Assembly: GCF_000931465.1 (NCBI RefSeq)
Contig: NZ_CP010892.1
Span: 6,719,388 to 6,783,387, forward strand
DNA length: 64,000 bases
DNA from: Pseudomonas sp. MRSN 12121
Lineage (GTDB): Bacteria > Pseudomonadota > Gammaproteobacteria > Pseudomonadales > Pseudomonadaceae
Direction: 5' to 3'
The notes below the pieces were generated by a model. It saw only the letters and a list, made by a program, of their open reading frames with translations, was not told where the DNA came from and made no database searches. The number at the start of each line of letters is the position of its first letter. Positions within the stretch are counted from its first letter, which is position 1. Both the position numbers and the translations under genes were made by a program. Shown piece by piece: positions 9,310-17,975 of the stretch.

Positions 9310-9735
9310 TTATTTCAGACCGGACATCTTCTGGATGGCGCCCTTGAGCTCGGCATCGGAGCAATCGGCGCAGGTGCCTTTCGGCGGCATCGCGTTGAGG
9401 CCGGTGATGGCCTTGGCCAGGATGCCATCGAGGCCGCCCTGGTGATCCGCGCGCTCTTTCCAGGCCGCGGTATCGCCGATTTTCGGCGCGCCCAGCAGGC
9501 CGGAGCCGTGGCAAGCATTGCAATGCTTGGCAATCACTTCGTCAGGGGTTTTCGCACCACCGCCACCGGCGGCGACAGCGACTTCCATGCCCTTGCATTC
9601 CTGACCCTGGACGCAGACCTGGCCAACCGGCTCGAGGCGCTTGGCAATGTCGTCGTTGGTCGCAGCTTGAGCGCTGACAGCCCAGAGGGCCAATACGGTT
9701 GCTGGTGCGGCCAGCATTTTCATAATTAGGTTCAC
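9310..9735 (-). CDS. Cytochrome c5-family periplasmic electron carrier
   Basis: A 141-residue precursor. An N-terminal signal peptide (LAAPATVLALWAVSAQA, then a cleavable ATND start) exports it to the periplasm. A single class I haem site reads CNACH, with the distal Met expected in the NAMPPKG segment. Two further Cys near the C-terminus (CADC) match the disulfide of cytochrome c5. The GTG at 9735 has GAGGG seven bases upstream; an ATG four codons later is possible. It is followed by a strong terminator, so it is probably transcribed alone. It likely carries electrons between respiratory complexes. Confidence 0.92.
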   Translation of the reverse strand: MNLIMKMLAAPATVLALWAVSAQAATNDDIAKRLEPVGQVCVQGQECKGMEVAVAAGGGGAKTPDEVIAKHCNACHGSGLLGAPKIGDTAAWKERADHQGGLDGILAKAITGLNAMPPKGTCADCSDAELKGAIQKMSGLK

Positions 9736-9906
9736 GCGTACACCCTCAATGGTGGCTAGTCACGCCCACGGCCACGGTTTCGCGGGCGGCGCAAGTATAG
9801 CGGTTAGCCCGCCACTCTGAAACAACCCCAAAGTCCAAAGGGGAATTGCCAGGAAACGAAATCCTGCGTCGGGCACCGCTGCAATCGCTGCAGGGCGCCG
9901 CTTCCC

Positions 9907-10455
9907 TCAGAAGTTCGCGGGCGTGGCTGCGCTGATTAGTCGCGCGGGTACGTCGAAAGGATTACGAAAACGGTGCGGCTTGGTGCTTTCGAAATAGTAG
10001 CTGTCGCCCGCTTCGAGCACGAATGTCTCAAGACCCACCACCAGTTCCAGGCGTCCTTCCACCAGGATCCCGGTTTCCTCGCCTTCGTGGGTGAGCATCT
10101 CTTCACCGGTATCGGCGCCCGGCGGATAGATCTCGTTGAGAAAGGCGATCGCCCGGCTCGGATGCGCCCGGCCCACCAGTTTCATGGTCACCGCGCCATC
10201 GGAGATATCGATCAGTTCGTGGGCTTTGTAGACGATCTGGGTGGGTTCTTCCTGGAAGATTTCTTCCGAGAAAAACTCGACCATCGACATGGGAATGCCG
10301 CCAAGAACCTTTCTCAGCGAACTGATCGAGGGGCTGACGCTGTTCTTCTCGATCATCGAAATGGTGCTGTTGGTGACGCCCGCGCGTTTGGCGAGTTCGC
10401 GCTGGGAAAGACCCTTGAGCTTACGGATGGATTGCAGTCGTTCACCGACGTCCAA
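9907..10455 (-). CDS. XRE-family regulator with C-terminal cupin domain (PuuR-like)
   Basis: A 182-residue regulator. Residues 6-60 form a helix-turn-helix (GLSQRELAKRAGVTNSTISM), and residues 105-180 a cupin barrel (GEETGILVEGRLELVVG ... GDSYYF). This architecture is typical of PuuR-type repressors of polyamine and amino-acid catabolism. It starts at TTG 10455, eight bases after a perfect AGGAGG; no closer ATG exists. It is transcribed in the same direction as dadA-ridA-dadX but is separated from dadX by about 120 bp, so it likely has its own promoter. The ligand is unknown; proximity to amine-oxidation genes makes an amine or amino acid plausible. Confidence 0.9.
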   Translation of the reverse strand: MDVGERLQSIRKLKGLSQRELAKRAGVTNSTISMIEKNSVSPSISSLRKVLGGIPMSMVEFFSEEIFQEEPTQIVYKAHELIDISDGAVTMKLVGRAHPSRAIAFLNEIYPPGADTGEEMLTHEGEETGILVEGRLELVVGLETFVLEAGDSYYFESTKPHRFRNPFDVPARLISAATPANF

Positions 10456-10576
10456 TGCGGCGGCCTCCTAGGGAATCAGGCGTTGTTGTAGTGAGCGTTA
10501 TCATGGCGATAGCGTTCAGTATTTACAACACTTGGGCCTGAATCCCCCACAGGAGGCGACCTTCGGCAAGGCGCGC

Positions 10577-11653
10577 TCAGCCCTCGGAATAGATCCGCGG
10601 TACCCGGCGCAGGTTGCAGAAGATCTGATAAGGAATGGTCTCGGCGGCGGCCGCCAACTCGCTGGCGAGAATGTTTCTGCCCCACAGCTCGACGGGAGAC
10701 CCCAGCCCGGCCTGCGGCACATCGGTCAGGTCGATGCACAGCATGTCCATGGAAACCCGGCCCAGCAACTGGCTCCGTTGTCCCGCCACCAGCACCGGCG
10801 CGCCGGTCGGCGCATGGCGCGGATAGCCATCGGCGTACCCCATCGCCACCACGCCGATACGCATCGGCCGCGAGGTGACGAACTTGGCGCCATACCCCAC
10901 CGGCTCGCCGGCCGGCAGCTCGCGCACGCAAATCACTTTCGATTCCAGGGTCATCACCGGTTGCAGGCGCGAGGCCAGCGGGTGGCTCTCTTCGAAGGGG
11001 GTCGAGCCGTACAGCATGATGCCGGGACGCACCCAATCGCTGGGAATGTGCGGCCAGCCCAGCACCGCGGGCGAATTGCGCAGGCTGACCTCGGCGGACA
11101 GCCCCTGGCGCGCCGCCTCGAACACCGCGACCTGTTCGTCGCTGCGGGCGCAACCGAGCTCGTCGGCGCGGGCGAAGTGGCTCATCAGCACGATCTTCGC
11201 CACCTTGCCGCTGGCCAGCAGCCGCTGGTAGGCGGCCTGGTAATCCTTGGGATGCAGGCCGACACGGTGCATGCCCGAATCCAGCTTGAGCCAGACTGTC
11301 AACGGCTTGGCGAGCGTGGCCCGCTCGATGGCCTCCAGTTGCCACAACGAATGCACCACGCACCAGAAATCATGCTCGACGATCAGCGCCAGTTCGTCGG
11401 CCTCGAAAAAGCCTTCCAGCAGCAGGACCGGCGCACGAATCCCCGCCGCCCGCAGCTCCAGGGCCTCCTCGATGCAGGCCACGGCAAAACCATCAGCCTC
11501 GGCCTCCAGCGCCTGGGCGCAGCGCACCGCGCCATGGCCATAGGCATCGGCCTTGATCACCGCGAGCGCACGGGCTCCCGGCGATGCTTCGCGGGCCAGT
11601 TGGTAGTTGTGACGCAGGGCTTGAAGATCGATCAGGGCACGGGCAGGACGCAT
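10577..11653 (-). CDS. dadX: Alanine racemase, catabolic type
   Basis: A 358-residue PLP enzyme that interconverts L- and D-alanine. Lys34 in AVIKADAYGHGA binds PLP, and the second-base Tyr lies in VAMGYADGYPR near residue 255. Its length and position, last in a dadA-ridA-dadX run, mark it as the catabolic DadX rather than the biosynthetic Alr. It makes D-alanine from L-alanine for oxidation by DadA, and also feeds peptidoglycan synthesis. Upstream ridA is 92 bp away. Divergent lrp suggests induction by alanine, as known for this operon in Pseudomonas. Confidence 0.95.
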   Translation of the reverse strand: MRPARALIDLQALRHNYQLAREASPGARALAVIKADAYGHGAVRCAQALEAEADGFAVACIEEALELRAAGIRAPVLLLEGFFEADELALIVEHDFWCVVHSLWQLEAIERATLAKPLTVWLKLDSGMHRVGLHPKDYQAAYQRLLASGKVAKIVLMSHFARADELGCARSDEQVAVFEAARQGLSAEVSLRNSPAVLGWPHIPSDWVRPGIMLYGSTPFEESHPLASRLQPVMTLESKVICVRELPAGEPVGYGAKFVTSRPMRIGVVAMGYADGYPRHAPTGAPVLVAGQRSQLLGRVSMDMLCIDLTDVPQAGLGSPVELWGRNILASELAAAAETIPYQIFCNLRRVPRIYSEG

Positions 11654-11745
11654 GGCGGCAGACTTCTAGGCGGTCATGTGGGAAGAAAAAAACCGGCGCC
11701 GGCCGACAGTATCGACCGTCGGTAGCGCCGGGAGAGGGATAGTGC

Positions 11746-12099
11746 TTATGGCAGGGCGGCCACGACGGACAGCTCGACCAGGATGTGCGGCTCGCAGAGC
11801 TTGGCTTCGACGGTCGCACGGGCTGGGGCGACGCCCTTTGGCAGCCACTGGTCCCATACGCTGTTCATGCCGGCGAAGTGCGCATCGATGTCTTTCAGGT
11901 AGATCGTCACCGACAGCAGTCGCGATTTGTCGGTCCCGGCCAGATCCAGCAGGCGCTCGATATTGGCGAGGGTTTCACGGGTCTGCTGCTCGATCCCGGC
12001 CGTCAGGTCGTCGCCGACTTGCCCGGCCAGATACACGGTGCCGTTGTGAACGACGATCTGGCTCATGCGCTCATTGGTGAGCTGGCGCTGGATTGACAT
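11746..12099 (-). CDS. RidA-family protein of the dad operon (enamine/imine deaminase)
   Basis: A 117-residue YjgF/YER057c/UK114-family protein, a trimeric cytoplasmic deaminase of reactive enamines and imines. Family blocks are VVHNGTVYLAGQVG near the N-terminus and the conserved Arg in APARATVEAKL near residue 95. The full start at 12099 overlaps the end of dadA by 29 bp; starting at the internal Met 12 would remove the conserved first strand, so the overlap is probably real. It fits chemically: DadA releases an imine from D-alanine, which this protein could hydrolyse to pyruvate and ammonia. Confidence 0.92.
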   Translation of the reverse strand: MSIQRQLTNERMSQIVVHNGTVYLAGQVGDDLTAGIEQQTRETLANIERLLDLAGTDKSRLLSVTIYLKDIDAHFAGMNSVWDQWLPKGVAPARATVEAKLCEPHILVELSVVAALP

Positions 12100-13372
12100 G
12101 TTTTGCAGGCTCCTGAGGATTACCGTAACGAGAAATATCGAGACCTTCGGCGCTGATCTGCGGCTTTTTCTTCGCCATCAGGTCAGCCAGCAGGCGACCG
12201 GAGCCGCATGCCATGGTCCAGCCGAGCGTGCCATGTCCGGTGTTCAGGAACAGGTTGCGCATAGGGGTGGCACCGACAATCGGCGTGCCATCCGGGGTGG
12301 TGGGACGCAGGCCGGTCCAGAAACTGGCCTGGGACAGATCGCCGCCCTGAGGATAAAGATCGTTGACGATCATCTCCAGCGTTTCGCGCCGACGTGGATT
12401 CAGCGAGAGGTCAAAACCGGCTATTTCAGCCATGCCGCCGACACGGATGCGGTTGTCGAAACGGGTGATCGCGACCTTGTAGGTTTCGTCGAGGATGGTC
12501 GACGTCGGGGCCATCGCCGGATTGGTGATCGGCACGGTCAGCGAGTAACCCTTGAGCGGATACACCGGCGCCTTGATGCCCAGCGGCTTGAGCAGTTGCG
12601 GCGAGTAGCTGCCGAGGGCCAGCACGTAGCGATCGGCGGTTTCCAGCTTGCCGTCGATCCACACGCCATTGACCCGATCGCCGGCGAAATCCAGGCGCTG
12701 GATGTCCTGGCCGAAGCGGAATTCCACCCCCATCTTGGTGCACATTTCCGCCAGGCGGGTGGTGAACATCTGGCAGTCGCCGGTCTGGTCGTTCGGCAGG
12801 CGCAGGGCACCGGCCAGGATGTCGGTGACGCTGGCCAGGGCCGGCTCGACGCGGGCGATGCCTTCGCGGTCCAGCAGCTCGAACGGCACGCCGGACTCCT
12901 TGAGCACGGCGATGTCCTTGGCCGCGCCATCCAGTTGCGCCTGGGTGCGGAACAGCTGGGTGGTCCCCAGGCTGCGGCCTTCGTAGGCGATGCCGGTCTC
13001 GGCGCGCAGTTCGTCGAGGCAGTCGCGGCTGTACTCGGACAGGCGGACCATGCGCTCCTTGTTCACGGCGTAGCGGGCAGCGGTGCAGTTGCGCAGCATC
13101 TGCGCCATCCACAGGTATTGATCGATGTCGGCGGTGGCCTTGATCGCCAGCGGCGCGTGGCGCTGCAGCAGCCACTTGATGGCTTTGAGCGGTACGCCCG
13201 GCGCGGCCCAGGGAGAGGCATAACCCGGCGAAACCTGGCCGGCGTTGGCGAAACTGGTTTCCATCGCAACGGCCGGCTGACGGTCGACAACGGTCACTTC
13301 GAAACCGGCACGGGCCAGATAGTAGGCACTGGTGGTACCGATCACGCCGCTACCCAAGACCAGAACGCGCAT
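12071..13372 (-). CDS. dadA: D-amino acid dehydrogenase small subunit
   Basis: A 433-residue FAD flavoprotein of the DAO family. The Rossmann motif at the N-terminus reads VLVLGSGVIGTTSAYYLA, followed by VVDRQ. The C-terminal FAD contact is in the FWTGLRPTTPDGTP and NTGHGTLGWT blocks. It oxidises D-alanine to pyruvate and passes electrons to the membrane respiratory chain. I chose ATG 13372 because MRVLVLG is the canonical DadA beginning and it gives the family length; one five codons earlier is less likely. It is the first gene of dadA-ridA-dadX and is divergent from lrp with 155 bp between. Confidence 0.96.
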   Translation of the reverse strand: MRVLVLGSGVIGTTSAYYLARAGFEVTVVDRQPAVAMETSFANAGQVSPGYASPWAAPGVPLKAIKWLLQRHAPLAIKATADIDQYLWMAQMLRNCTAARYAVNKERMVRLSEYSRDCLDELRAETGIAYEGRSLGTTQLFRTQAQLDGAAKDIAVLKESGVPFELLDREGIARVEPALASVTDILAGALRLPNDQTGDCQMFTTRLAEMCTKMGVEFRFGQDIQRLDFAGDRVNGVWIDGKLETADRYVLALGSYSPQLLKPLGIKAPVYPLKGYSLTVPITNPAMAPTSTILDETYKVAITRFDNRIRVGGMAEIAGFDLSLNPRRRETLEMIVNDLYPQGGDLSQASFWTGLRPTTPDGTPIVGATPMRNLFLNTGHGTLGWTMACGSGRLLADLMAKKKPQISAEGLDISRYGNPQEPAKHVNPAPAHQ

Positions 13373-13527
13373 TTTCATATCCCTCATCGCGGCTAACCGC
13401 TGACGTTGTTATTCAGAGCGAAGATGCGCGCAGTATAAGAAGCAACGGGCAGTGCTTTTCACTATATAAACGCCTATATTTGGCGAGAATTCTCGGCAAA
13501 AACCCTTTTCACGGAGGCGCATCCCCT

Positions 13528-14016
13528 ATGCGTACCAACCATCAGACAAAACGCGAACTGGACAAGATAGATCGCAATATCCTGCGCATCCTGCAGGCCG
13601 ATGGGCGCATCTCGTTCACCGAGCTGGGGGAAAAGGTCGGGCTGTCGACCACGCCCTGCACCGAGCGGGTTCGTCGCCTGGAACGCGAAGGCATCATCAT
13701 GGGCTACAACGCCCGGCTCAACCCGCAGCACCTCAAGGGCAGCCTGCTGGTGTTCGTCGAAATCAGCCTGGACTACAAGTCCGGCGACACCTTCGAGGAG
13801 TTCCGCCGTGCCGTGCTGAAGCTGCCTCACGTCCTGGAATGTCACTTGGTGTCGGGCGACTTCGATTACCTGGTGAAGGCGCGGATTTCCGAAATGGCCT
13901 CATACCGCAAGCTGCTGGGCGACATCCTGCTCAAGTTGCCCCATGTGAGGGAATCCAAGAGCTATATCGTGATGGAAGAGGTGAAAGAGAGCCTGAACCT
14001 GCCGATTCCGGATTGA
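13528..14016 (+). CDS. lrp: Leucine-responsive regulatory protein family regulator
   Basis: A 162-residue Lrp/AsnC-family regulator. The helix-turn-helix is at about residues 25-50 (ISFTELGEKVGLSTTPCTERV) and the RAM ligand-binding domain covers the C-terminal half (LECHLVSGDFDYLVKAR). ATG 13528 has GGAGG ten bases upstream and gives the usual Lrp length; the reading frame upstream of it is not Lrp-like. It is divergent from dadA and very probably activates the dad operon in response to alanine or leucine, as established for this pair in pseudomonads. Confidence 0.95.
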   Translation: MRTNHQTKRELDKIDRNILRILQADGRISFTELGEKVGLSTTPCTERVRRLEREGIIMGYNARLNPQHLKGSLLVFVEISLDYKSGDTFEEFRRAVLKLPHVLECHLVSGDFDYLVKARISEMASYRKLLGDILLKLPHVRESKSYIVMEEVKESLNLPIPD

Positions 14017-14056
14017 GTGCCACTGGCCGAGGAAATGAGTCGTCAGGACAATCGCT

Positions 14057-14119
14057 ATCGCGGGCAAGCCTCGCTCCTACAAGACACCATGGCCTGTAGG
14101 AGCGAGGCTTGCCCGCGAT
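14057..14119. repeat. REP-type palindromic element, perfect 24-bp inverted arms
   Basis: Arms at 14057-14080 and 14096-14119 are exact inverse complements (core gcgggcaagcctcgctcc) around a 15-base loop. The same core recurs near 7.2, 19.6, 30.9 and 47.1 kb. It lies between convergent genes, where it could also stop transcription or stabilise 3' ends. Confidence 0.9.
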
Positions 14120-14125
14120 GACGGC

Positions 14126-14479
14126 TCAGACCAACACCTGGCGGGTGCTCGCCATATAGTCATGGATCTGTTTTTCCACCCGCGGGTGGATCAGTTCCAC
14201 CGGGCGCCGGCCGTTGGGGCAAGGCAGGCTCGGCGTGGTGCCGAACAGGCGGCAGATCAGCGGCCGCTCGTCATACACCGTGCAGCCGTTGGGCCCCAGG
14301 TGCACACAGTTCAGTTCTTCCAGCGCCGCGTCCTGCTCGGCGCGGGTCTTGCGCGGCAGGCGTGACATTTCTTCGGTCGAGGTGGTGACCGGGCCGCAGC
14401 AGTCGTGACAGCCAGGCACACACTCGAACGAGGGAATCTGCTGTCGGAGCCTGCGGACTGTCTGGCTGTTGCAGCTCAT
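14126..14479 (-). CDS. YkgJ-family cysteine-cluster protein
   Basis: A 117-residue small protein with eight cysteines. The clusters read FECVPGCHDCC, LNCVHLGPNGCTVY and RPLICRLFG, the CxxCxxCC-type pattern of the YkgJ (Fe-S or zinc cluster) family. ATG 14479 begins with MSCNSQTV; the open frame runs 22 codons further upstream but toward the promoter of the divergent oxidoreductase. Function is not established; it may ligate a metal or an iron-sulfur cluster. It is convergent with lrp. Confidence 0.87.
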   Translation of the reverse strand: MSCNSQTVRRLRQQIPSFECVPGCHDCCGPVTTSTEEMSRLPRKTRAEQDAALEELNCVHLGPNGCTVYDERPLICRLFGTTPSLPCPNGRRPVELIHPRVEKQIHDYMASTRQVLV

Positions 14480-14627
14480 CGAAGCGCTTACCGGGAACGT
14501 GGAGAAGCGGCGATTTTGCCCTAAAAGCCCTGTTCCAGACAGCACCGGCCGACCAGTGTTGCCGCACCGGAAAGGTCCGGCTTATGCTCCGTCAAATTTT
14601 CCAAACACTCGAATCAGGATGATCCAC

Positions 14628-15941
14628 ATGAACACCCGTGTTCAGCCGGTGGTGCCGAACCCTGCGCACCCCGCCTCCTATTACGCCGCCAGCAGCCTGC
14701 CGCAGCCCGATCATCCGACGCTGGCCGGCGAACACACGGCGGACGTCTGCGTGGTCGGTGGCGGTTTCTCCGGGCTCAACACCGCCATCGAACTGGCCGA
14801 ACGCGGGCTCAGCGTCATCCTGCTGGAAGCGCGCAAGATCGGCTGGGGCGCCAGCGGGCGCAACGGCGGGCAGTTGATTCGCGGGGTGGGCCACGGCCTT
14901 GAGCAGTTCGCCCCGGTGATCGGCGAAGACGGCGTGCGGCAAATGAAGCTGATGGGCCTGGAAGCGGTGGAGATCGTCCGCCAGCGGGTCGAGCGTTTCC
15001 AGATCCCCTGCGACCTGACCTGGGGTTATTGCGACCTGGCGAACAAGCCGCGCGACCTCGAGGGCTTCGCCGAAGACGCCGAAGAACTGCGCAGCCTGGG
15101 CTACCGCCACGAAACCCGGCTGCTGCAGCCTGATGAAATGCACAGCGTGGTGGGTTCCGATCGTTACGTCGGCGGCCTCATCGATATGGGTTCGGGGCAC
15201 CTGCACCCGCTGAACCTGGCCCTGGGCGAAGCCGCCGTCGCGCAGCAACTGGGCGTGCGCCTGTTCGAACACTCGACCGTGACCCGCATCGACTACGGGC
15301 CGCAGGTCAAGGTGCATACCGCCCAAGGCTCGGTCCGCGCCAACACCCTGGTGCTGGGGTGCAATGCCTACCTCAACGACCTCAACCCGCAACTGGGCGG
15401 CAAGGTCCTGCCCGCCGGCAGCTACATCATCGCCACCGAGCCCCTGAGCGAGGAACTGGCCCATGCCCTGCTGCCGCAGAACATGGCCGTCTGCGACCAG
15501 CGGGTCGCGCTGGACTATTACCGTCTTTCCGCCGACCGGCGCCTGCTGTTCGGCGGTGCCTGCCATTACTCCGGGCGCGACCCGCGGGACATCGCTGCCT
15601 ACATGCGGCCGAAGATGCTGCAGGTGTTCCCGCAACTGGCGGCGGTGAAGATCGACTATCAGTGGGGCGGCATGATCGGCATCGGCGCCAACCGCCTGCC
15701 GCAGATCGGCCGGCTCAAGGACCAGCCCAATGTGTATTACGCCCAGGCCTACTCCGGCCACGGTGTGAATGCCACGCACCTGGCTGGCAAGTTGCTGGCC
15801 GAAGCCATCAGCGGCCAGCAGGGCGGCGGCTTCGATCTGTTCGCCCAGGTGCCGCACATCACCTTCCCCGGCGGCAAGCACCTGCGCTCCCCGCTGCTGG
15901 CACTGGGGATGCTCTGGCATCGCTTGAAAGAGCTGGTCTGA
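14628..15941 (+). CDS. FAD-dependent amine oxidoreductase (PuuB-like, DAO family)
   Basis: A 437-residue flavoprotein. The N-terminal ADP-binding fold reads VCVVGGGFSGLNTAIELAE at about residue 40, followed by LLEARKIGWGASGRNGGQ, the block typical of gamma-glutamylputrescine oxidase (PuuB) and related glycine/sarcosine-oxidase-like enzymes. The C-terminal FAD signature includes YAQAYSGHGVNATHLAG. ATG 14628 has AGGA eight bases before it. A likely role is oxidation of an amine to an aldehyde with ammonia release; the aldehyde dehydrogenase at 20.9-22.4 kb could take the next step. The exact substrate is inference. Confidence 0.87.
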   Translation: MNTRVQPVVPNPAHPASYYAASSLPQPDHPTLAGEHTADVCVVGGGFSGLNTAIELAERGLSVILLEARKIGWGASGRNGGQLIRGVGHGLEQFAPVIGEDGVRQMKLMGLEAVEIVRQRVERFQIPCDLTWGYCDLANKPRDLEGFAEDAEELRSLGYRHETRLLQPDEMHSVVGSDRYVGGLIDMGSGHLHPLNLALGEAAVAQQLGVRLFEHSTVTRIDYGPQVKVHTAQGSVRANTLVLGCNAYLNDLNPQLGGKVLPAGSYIIATEPLSEELAHALLPQNMAVCDQRVALDYYRLSADRRLLFGGACHYSGRDPRDIAAYMRPKMLQVFPQLAAVKIDYQWGGMIGIGANRLPQIGRLKDQPNVYYAQAYSGHGVNATHLAGKLLAEAISGQQGGGFDLFAQVPHITFPGGKHLRSPLLALGMLWHRLKELV

Positions 15942-15965
15942 AGGCGGCCAGCCACCGCGCAACCC

Positions 15966-16009
15966 ATAAAAAAGGCCGCATCCGATGAAGTGGGATGCGG
16001 CCTTTTTTT
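15966..16009 (+). terminator. Strong bidirectional rho-independent terminator
   Basis: A long stem (aaaaggccgcatcc paired with gggatgcggcctttt) with an 8-base loop is bordered by A6 and T7. It separates the convergent FAD oxidoreductase and DUF1127 genes. Confidence 0.92.
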
Positions 16010-16060
16010 GCTGCGCGCCGATCGCGGATTGCGCCAGCGGCTACCGATCAATGCCGGGCT

Positions 16061-16306
16061 TCAGAGCCGCCAGAACGGCTTGAGCCCTTCCTCCCGCGCC
16101 TGTTCGCGACTCAGGCCGATATCGCGCAACTGTTCGGGCGTCAGTTCGAGCAGCGCCTTGCGTGTACGCAGCCGATGCCAGTACAGCCCCCAGAGGCCAA
16201 GGCCGGCCGGTGCATGACGAACGGAGTTCGCCCCTCCTGCCCGCTCCTGCTCAGCCGCCAGTTCCTGACTGTGTAACGACAGACGCACATCGCTCAAGCC
16301 ATTCAT
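16061..16306 (-). CDS. DUF1127 domain protein
   Basis: An 81-residue small basic protein. The C-terminal 40 residues carry the DUF1127 pattern (RTRKALLELTPEQLRDIGLSREQAREEG), with a Trp-rich helix before it. Members of this family are arginine-rich small proteins, reported in other bacteria to bind RNA and affect phosphate or arginine metabolism; whether that holds here is unknown. It is divergent from the MocR-type regulator, with 178 bp between that should hold both promoters. Confidence 0.85.
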   Translation of the reverse strand: MNGLSDVRLSLHSQELAAEQERAGGANSVRHAPAGLGLWGLYWHRLRTRKALLELTPEQLRDIGLSREQAREEGLKPFWRL

Positions 16307-16484
16307 TTTTGCTGCTCCTGTTTACTGGGTCGCTATGAGCAGACATCATGCGCGGGAGCGAAAAACCATTACAGATTCAAAGCATCGCTATTATTTCCAT
16401 ACAGAATTCCCCTAACCGGCCTGAATCCTGTAATTATTCGCCATCTGTACCGGTTACCCGATTCCATTACTCCGAGGCTGCGCC

Positions 16485-17915
16485 ATGACCCTCTATGTCA
16501 ATCTCGCCGAATTGCTGGGCACCCGTATCGAACAGGGCTTCTATCGTCCCGGCGACCGACTGCCGTCGGTACGGGCCTTGAGTGTCGAGCATGGGGTCAG
16601 CCTGAGCACCGTGCAGCAGGCCTATCGGGTGCTGGAAGACAGCGGCCTGGCAACGCCCAAGCCCAAGTCCGGCTACTTCGTGCCGGTCAGCCGCGAACTG
16701 CCGGCGCTGCCAGCGGTGGGCCGCCCAGCGCAACGCCCGGTGGAAATCTCGCAGTGGGACCAGGTGCTGGAACTGGTGCGCAGCGTGCCGCGCAAGGACA
16801 TCGTCCAGCTGGGCCGAGGCATGCCCGACGTCACCACCCCGACCCTCAAGCCGCTGCTGCGGGGGCTCGCCCGCATCAGCCGGCGCCAGGACATGCCCGG
16901 CCTGTATTACGACACCATCTACGGCGTGCACGAACTGCGCGAACAACTGGCGCGGCTGATGCTCGATTCCGGCTGCCAGATCGGCGCCAACGACCTGGTG
17001 ATCACCACCGGCTGCCATGAAGCCCTGTCCACCAGCATCCGCGCCACCTGCGAGCCCGGCGACATAGTCGCCGTCGACTCGCCGAGCTTCCACGGTGCCA
17101 TGCAGACCCTCAAGGGCCTGGGCATGAAGGCCCTGGAAATCCCCACCGACCCGCTCACCGGCATCAGCCTCGACGCCCTGGAACTGGCCCTGGAGCAATG
17201 GCCGATCAAGGCCATACAGTTGACCCCCAACTGCAACAATCCGTTGGGCTATATCATGCCGGAGTCGCGTAAACGGGCCCTGCTGACCCTGGCCCAGCGC
17301 TTCGACGTGGCGATCATCGAAGACGATGTGTATGGCGAGCTGTCCTACACCTACCCGCGCCCGCGGACCATCAAGTCGTTCGACGACGACGGCCGGGTGC
17401 TGTTGTGCAGCTCCTTCTCCAAGACCCTGGCGCCCGGGTTGCGCATTGGCTGGGTCGCCCCGGGGCGCTACCTGGAACGGGTGCTGCACATGAAGTACAT
17501 CAGCACCGGCTCCACCGCGCCGCAACCGCAGATCGCCATCGCCGAGTTCCTCAAGAGCGGCAATTTCGAGCCGCACCTGCGGCGCATGCGCACCCAGTAC
17601 CAGCGCAACCGCGACCTGATGATCGACTGGGTCAGCCGCTACTTCCCCGCCGGCACCCGCGCCAGCCGCCCCCAGGGCGGCTTCATGCTGTGGGTCGAGC
17701 TGCCGGAGGGCTTCGATACCCTGCGCCTCAACCGCGCCCTGCTCGGCCAGGGCGTACAGATCGCCGTGGGCAGCATCTTTTCCGCCTCGGGCAAGTACCG
17801 CAATTGCCTGCGAATGAATTACGCTGCCAAGCCGACCGCGCAGATCGAGGAAGCGGTGCGCAAAGTGGGCGCCGCAGCCATCAAGCTACTGGCCGAAGAT
17901 TGCGCGACGGACTGA
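16485..17915 (+). CDS. MocR-type regulator: GntR helix-turn-helix fused to PLP aminotransferase domain
   Basis: A 476-residue fusion. Residues 1-75 are a GntR winged helix-turn-helix (RPGDRLPSVRALSVEHGVSL, then STVQQAYRVLE). Residues 95-470 are a fold-type I aminotransferase with NCNNPLGY, IIEDDVYGEL and the PLP lysine in SFSKTLAPGLRIGW (near residue 312). Such proteins use PLP adducts of amines or amino acids as signals. Its neighbours are amine-oxidation genes, which makes an amine-derived ligand plausible. It is not next to pdxST, so I do not call it PdxR. Confidence 0.92.
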   Translation: MTLYVNLAELLGTRIEQGFYRPGDRLPSVRALSVEHGVSLSTVQQAYRVLEDSGLATPKPKSGYFVPVSRELPALPAVGRPAQRPVEISQWDQVLELVRSVPRKDIVQLGRGMPDVTTPTLKPLLRGLARISRRQDMPGLYYDTIYGVHELREQLARLMLDSGCQIGANDLVITTGCHEALSTSIRATCEPGDIVAVDSPSFHGAMQTLKGLGMKALEIPTDPLTGISLDALELALEQWPIKAIQLTPNCNNPLGYIMPESRKRALLTLAQRFDVAIIEDDVYGELSYTYPRPRTIKSFDDDGRVLLCSSFSKTLAPGLRIGWVAPGRYLERVLHMKYISTGSTAPQPQIAIAEFLKSGNFEPHLRRMRTQYQRNRDLMIDWVSRYFPAGTRASRPQGGFMLWVELPEGFDTLRLNRALLGQGVQIAVGSIFSASGKYRNCLRMNYAAKPTAQIEEAVRKVGAAAIKLLAEDCATD

Positions 17916-17975
17916 CCTTTTCCTGTGAAACCGGCGTCACAACCGGACCATCGTCGCGATTCGAGATGACCTGAC

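Noticed and set aside
9176..9523. N-terminal extension of the CoA-transferase-family gene
   Set aside because: It would overlap the cytochrome c5 gene and its terminator, and the extra 116 residues look like frame-shifted cytochrome sequence; a good Shine-Dalgarno site precedes the ATG at 9175.
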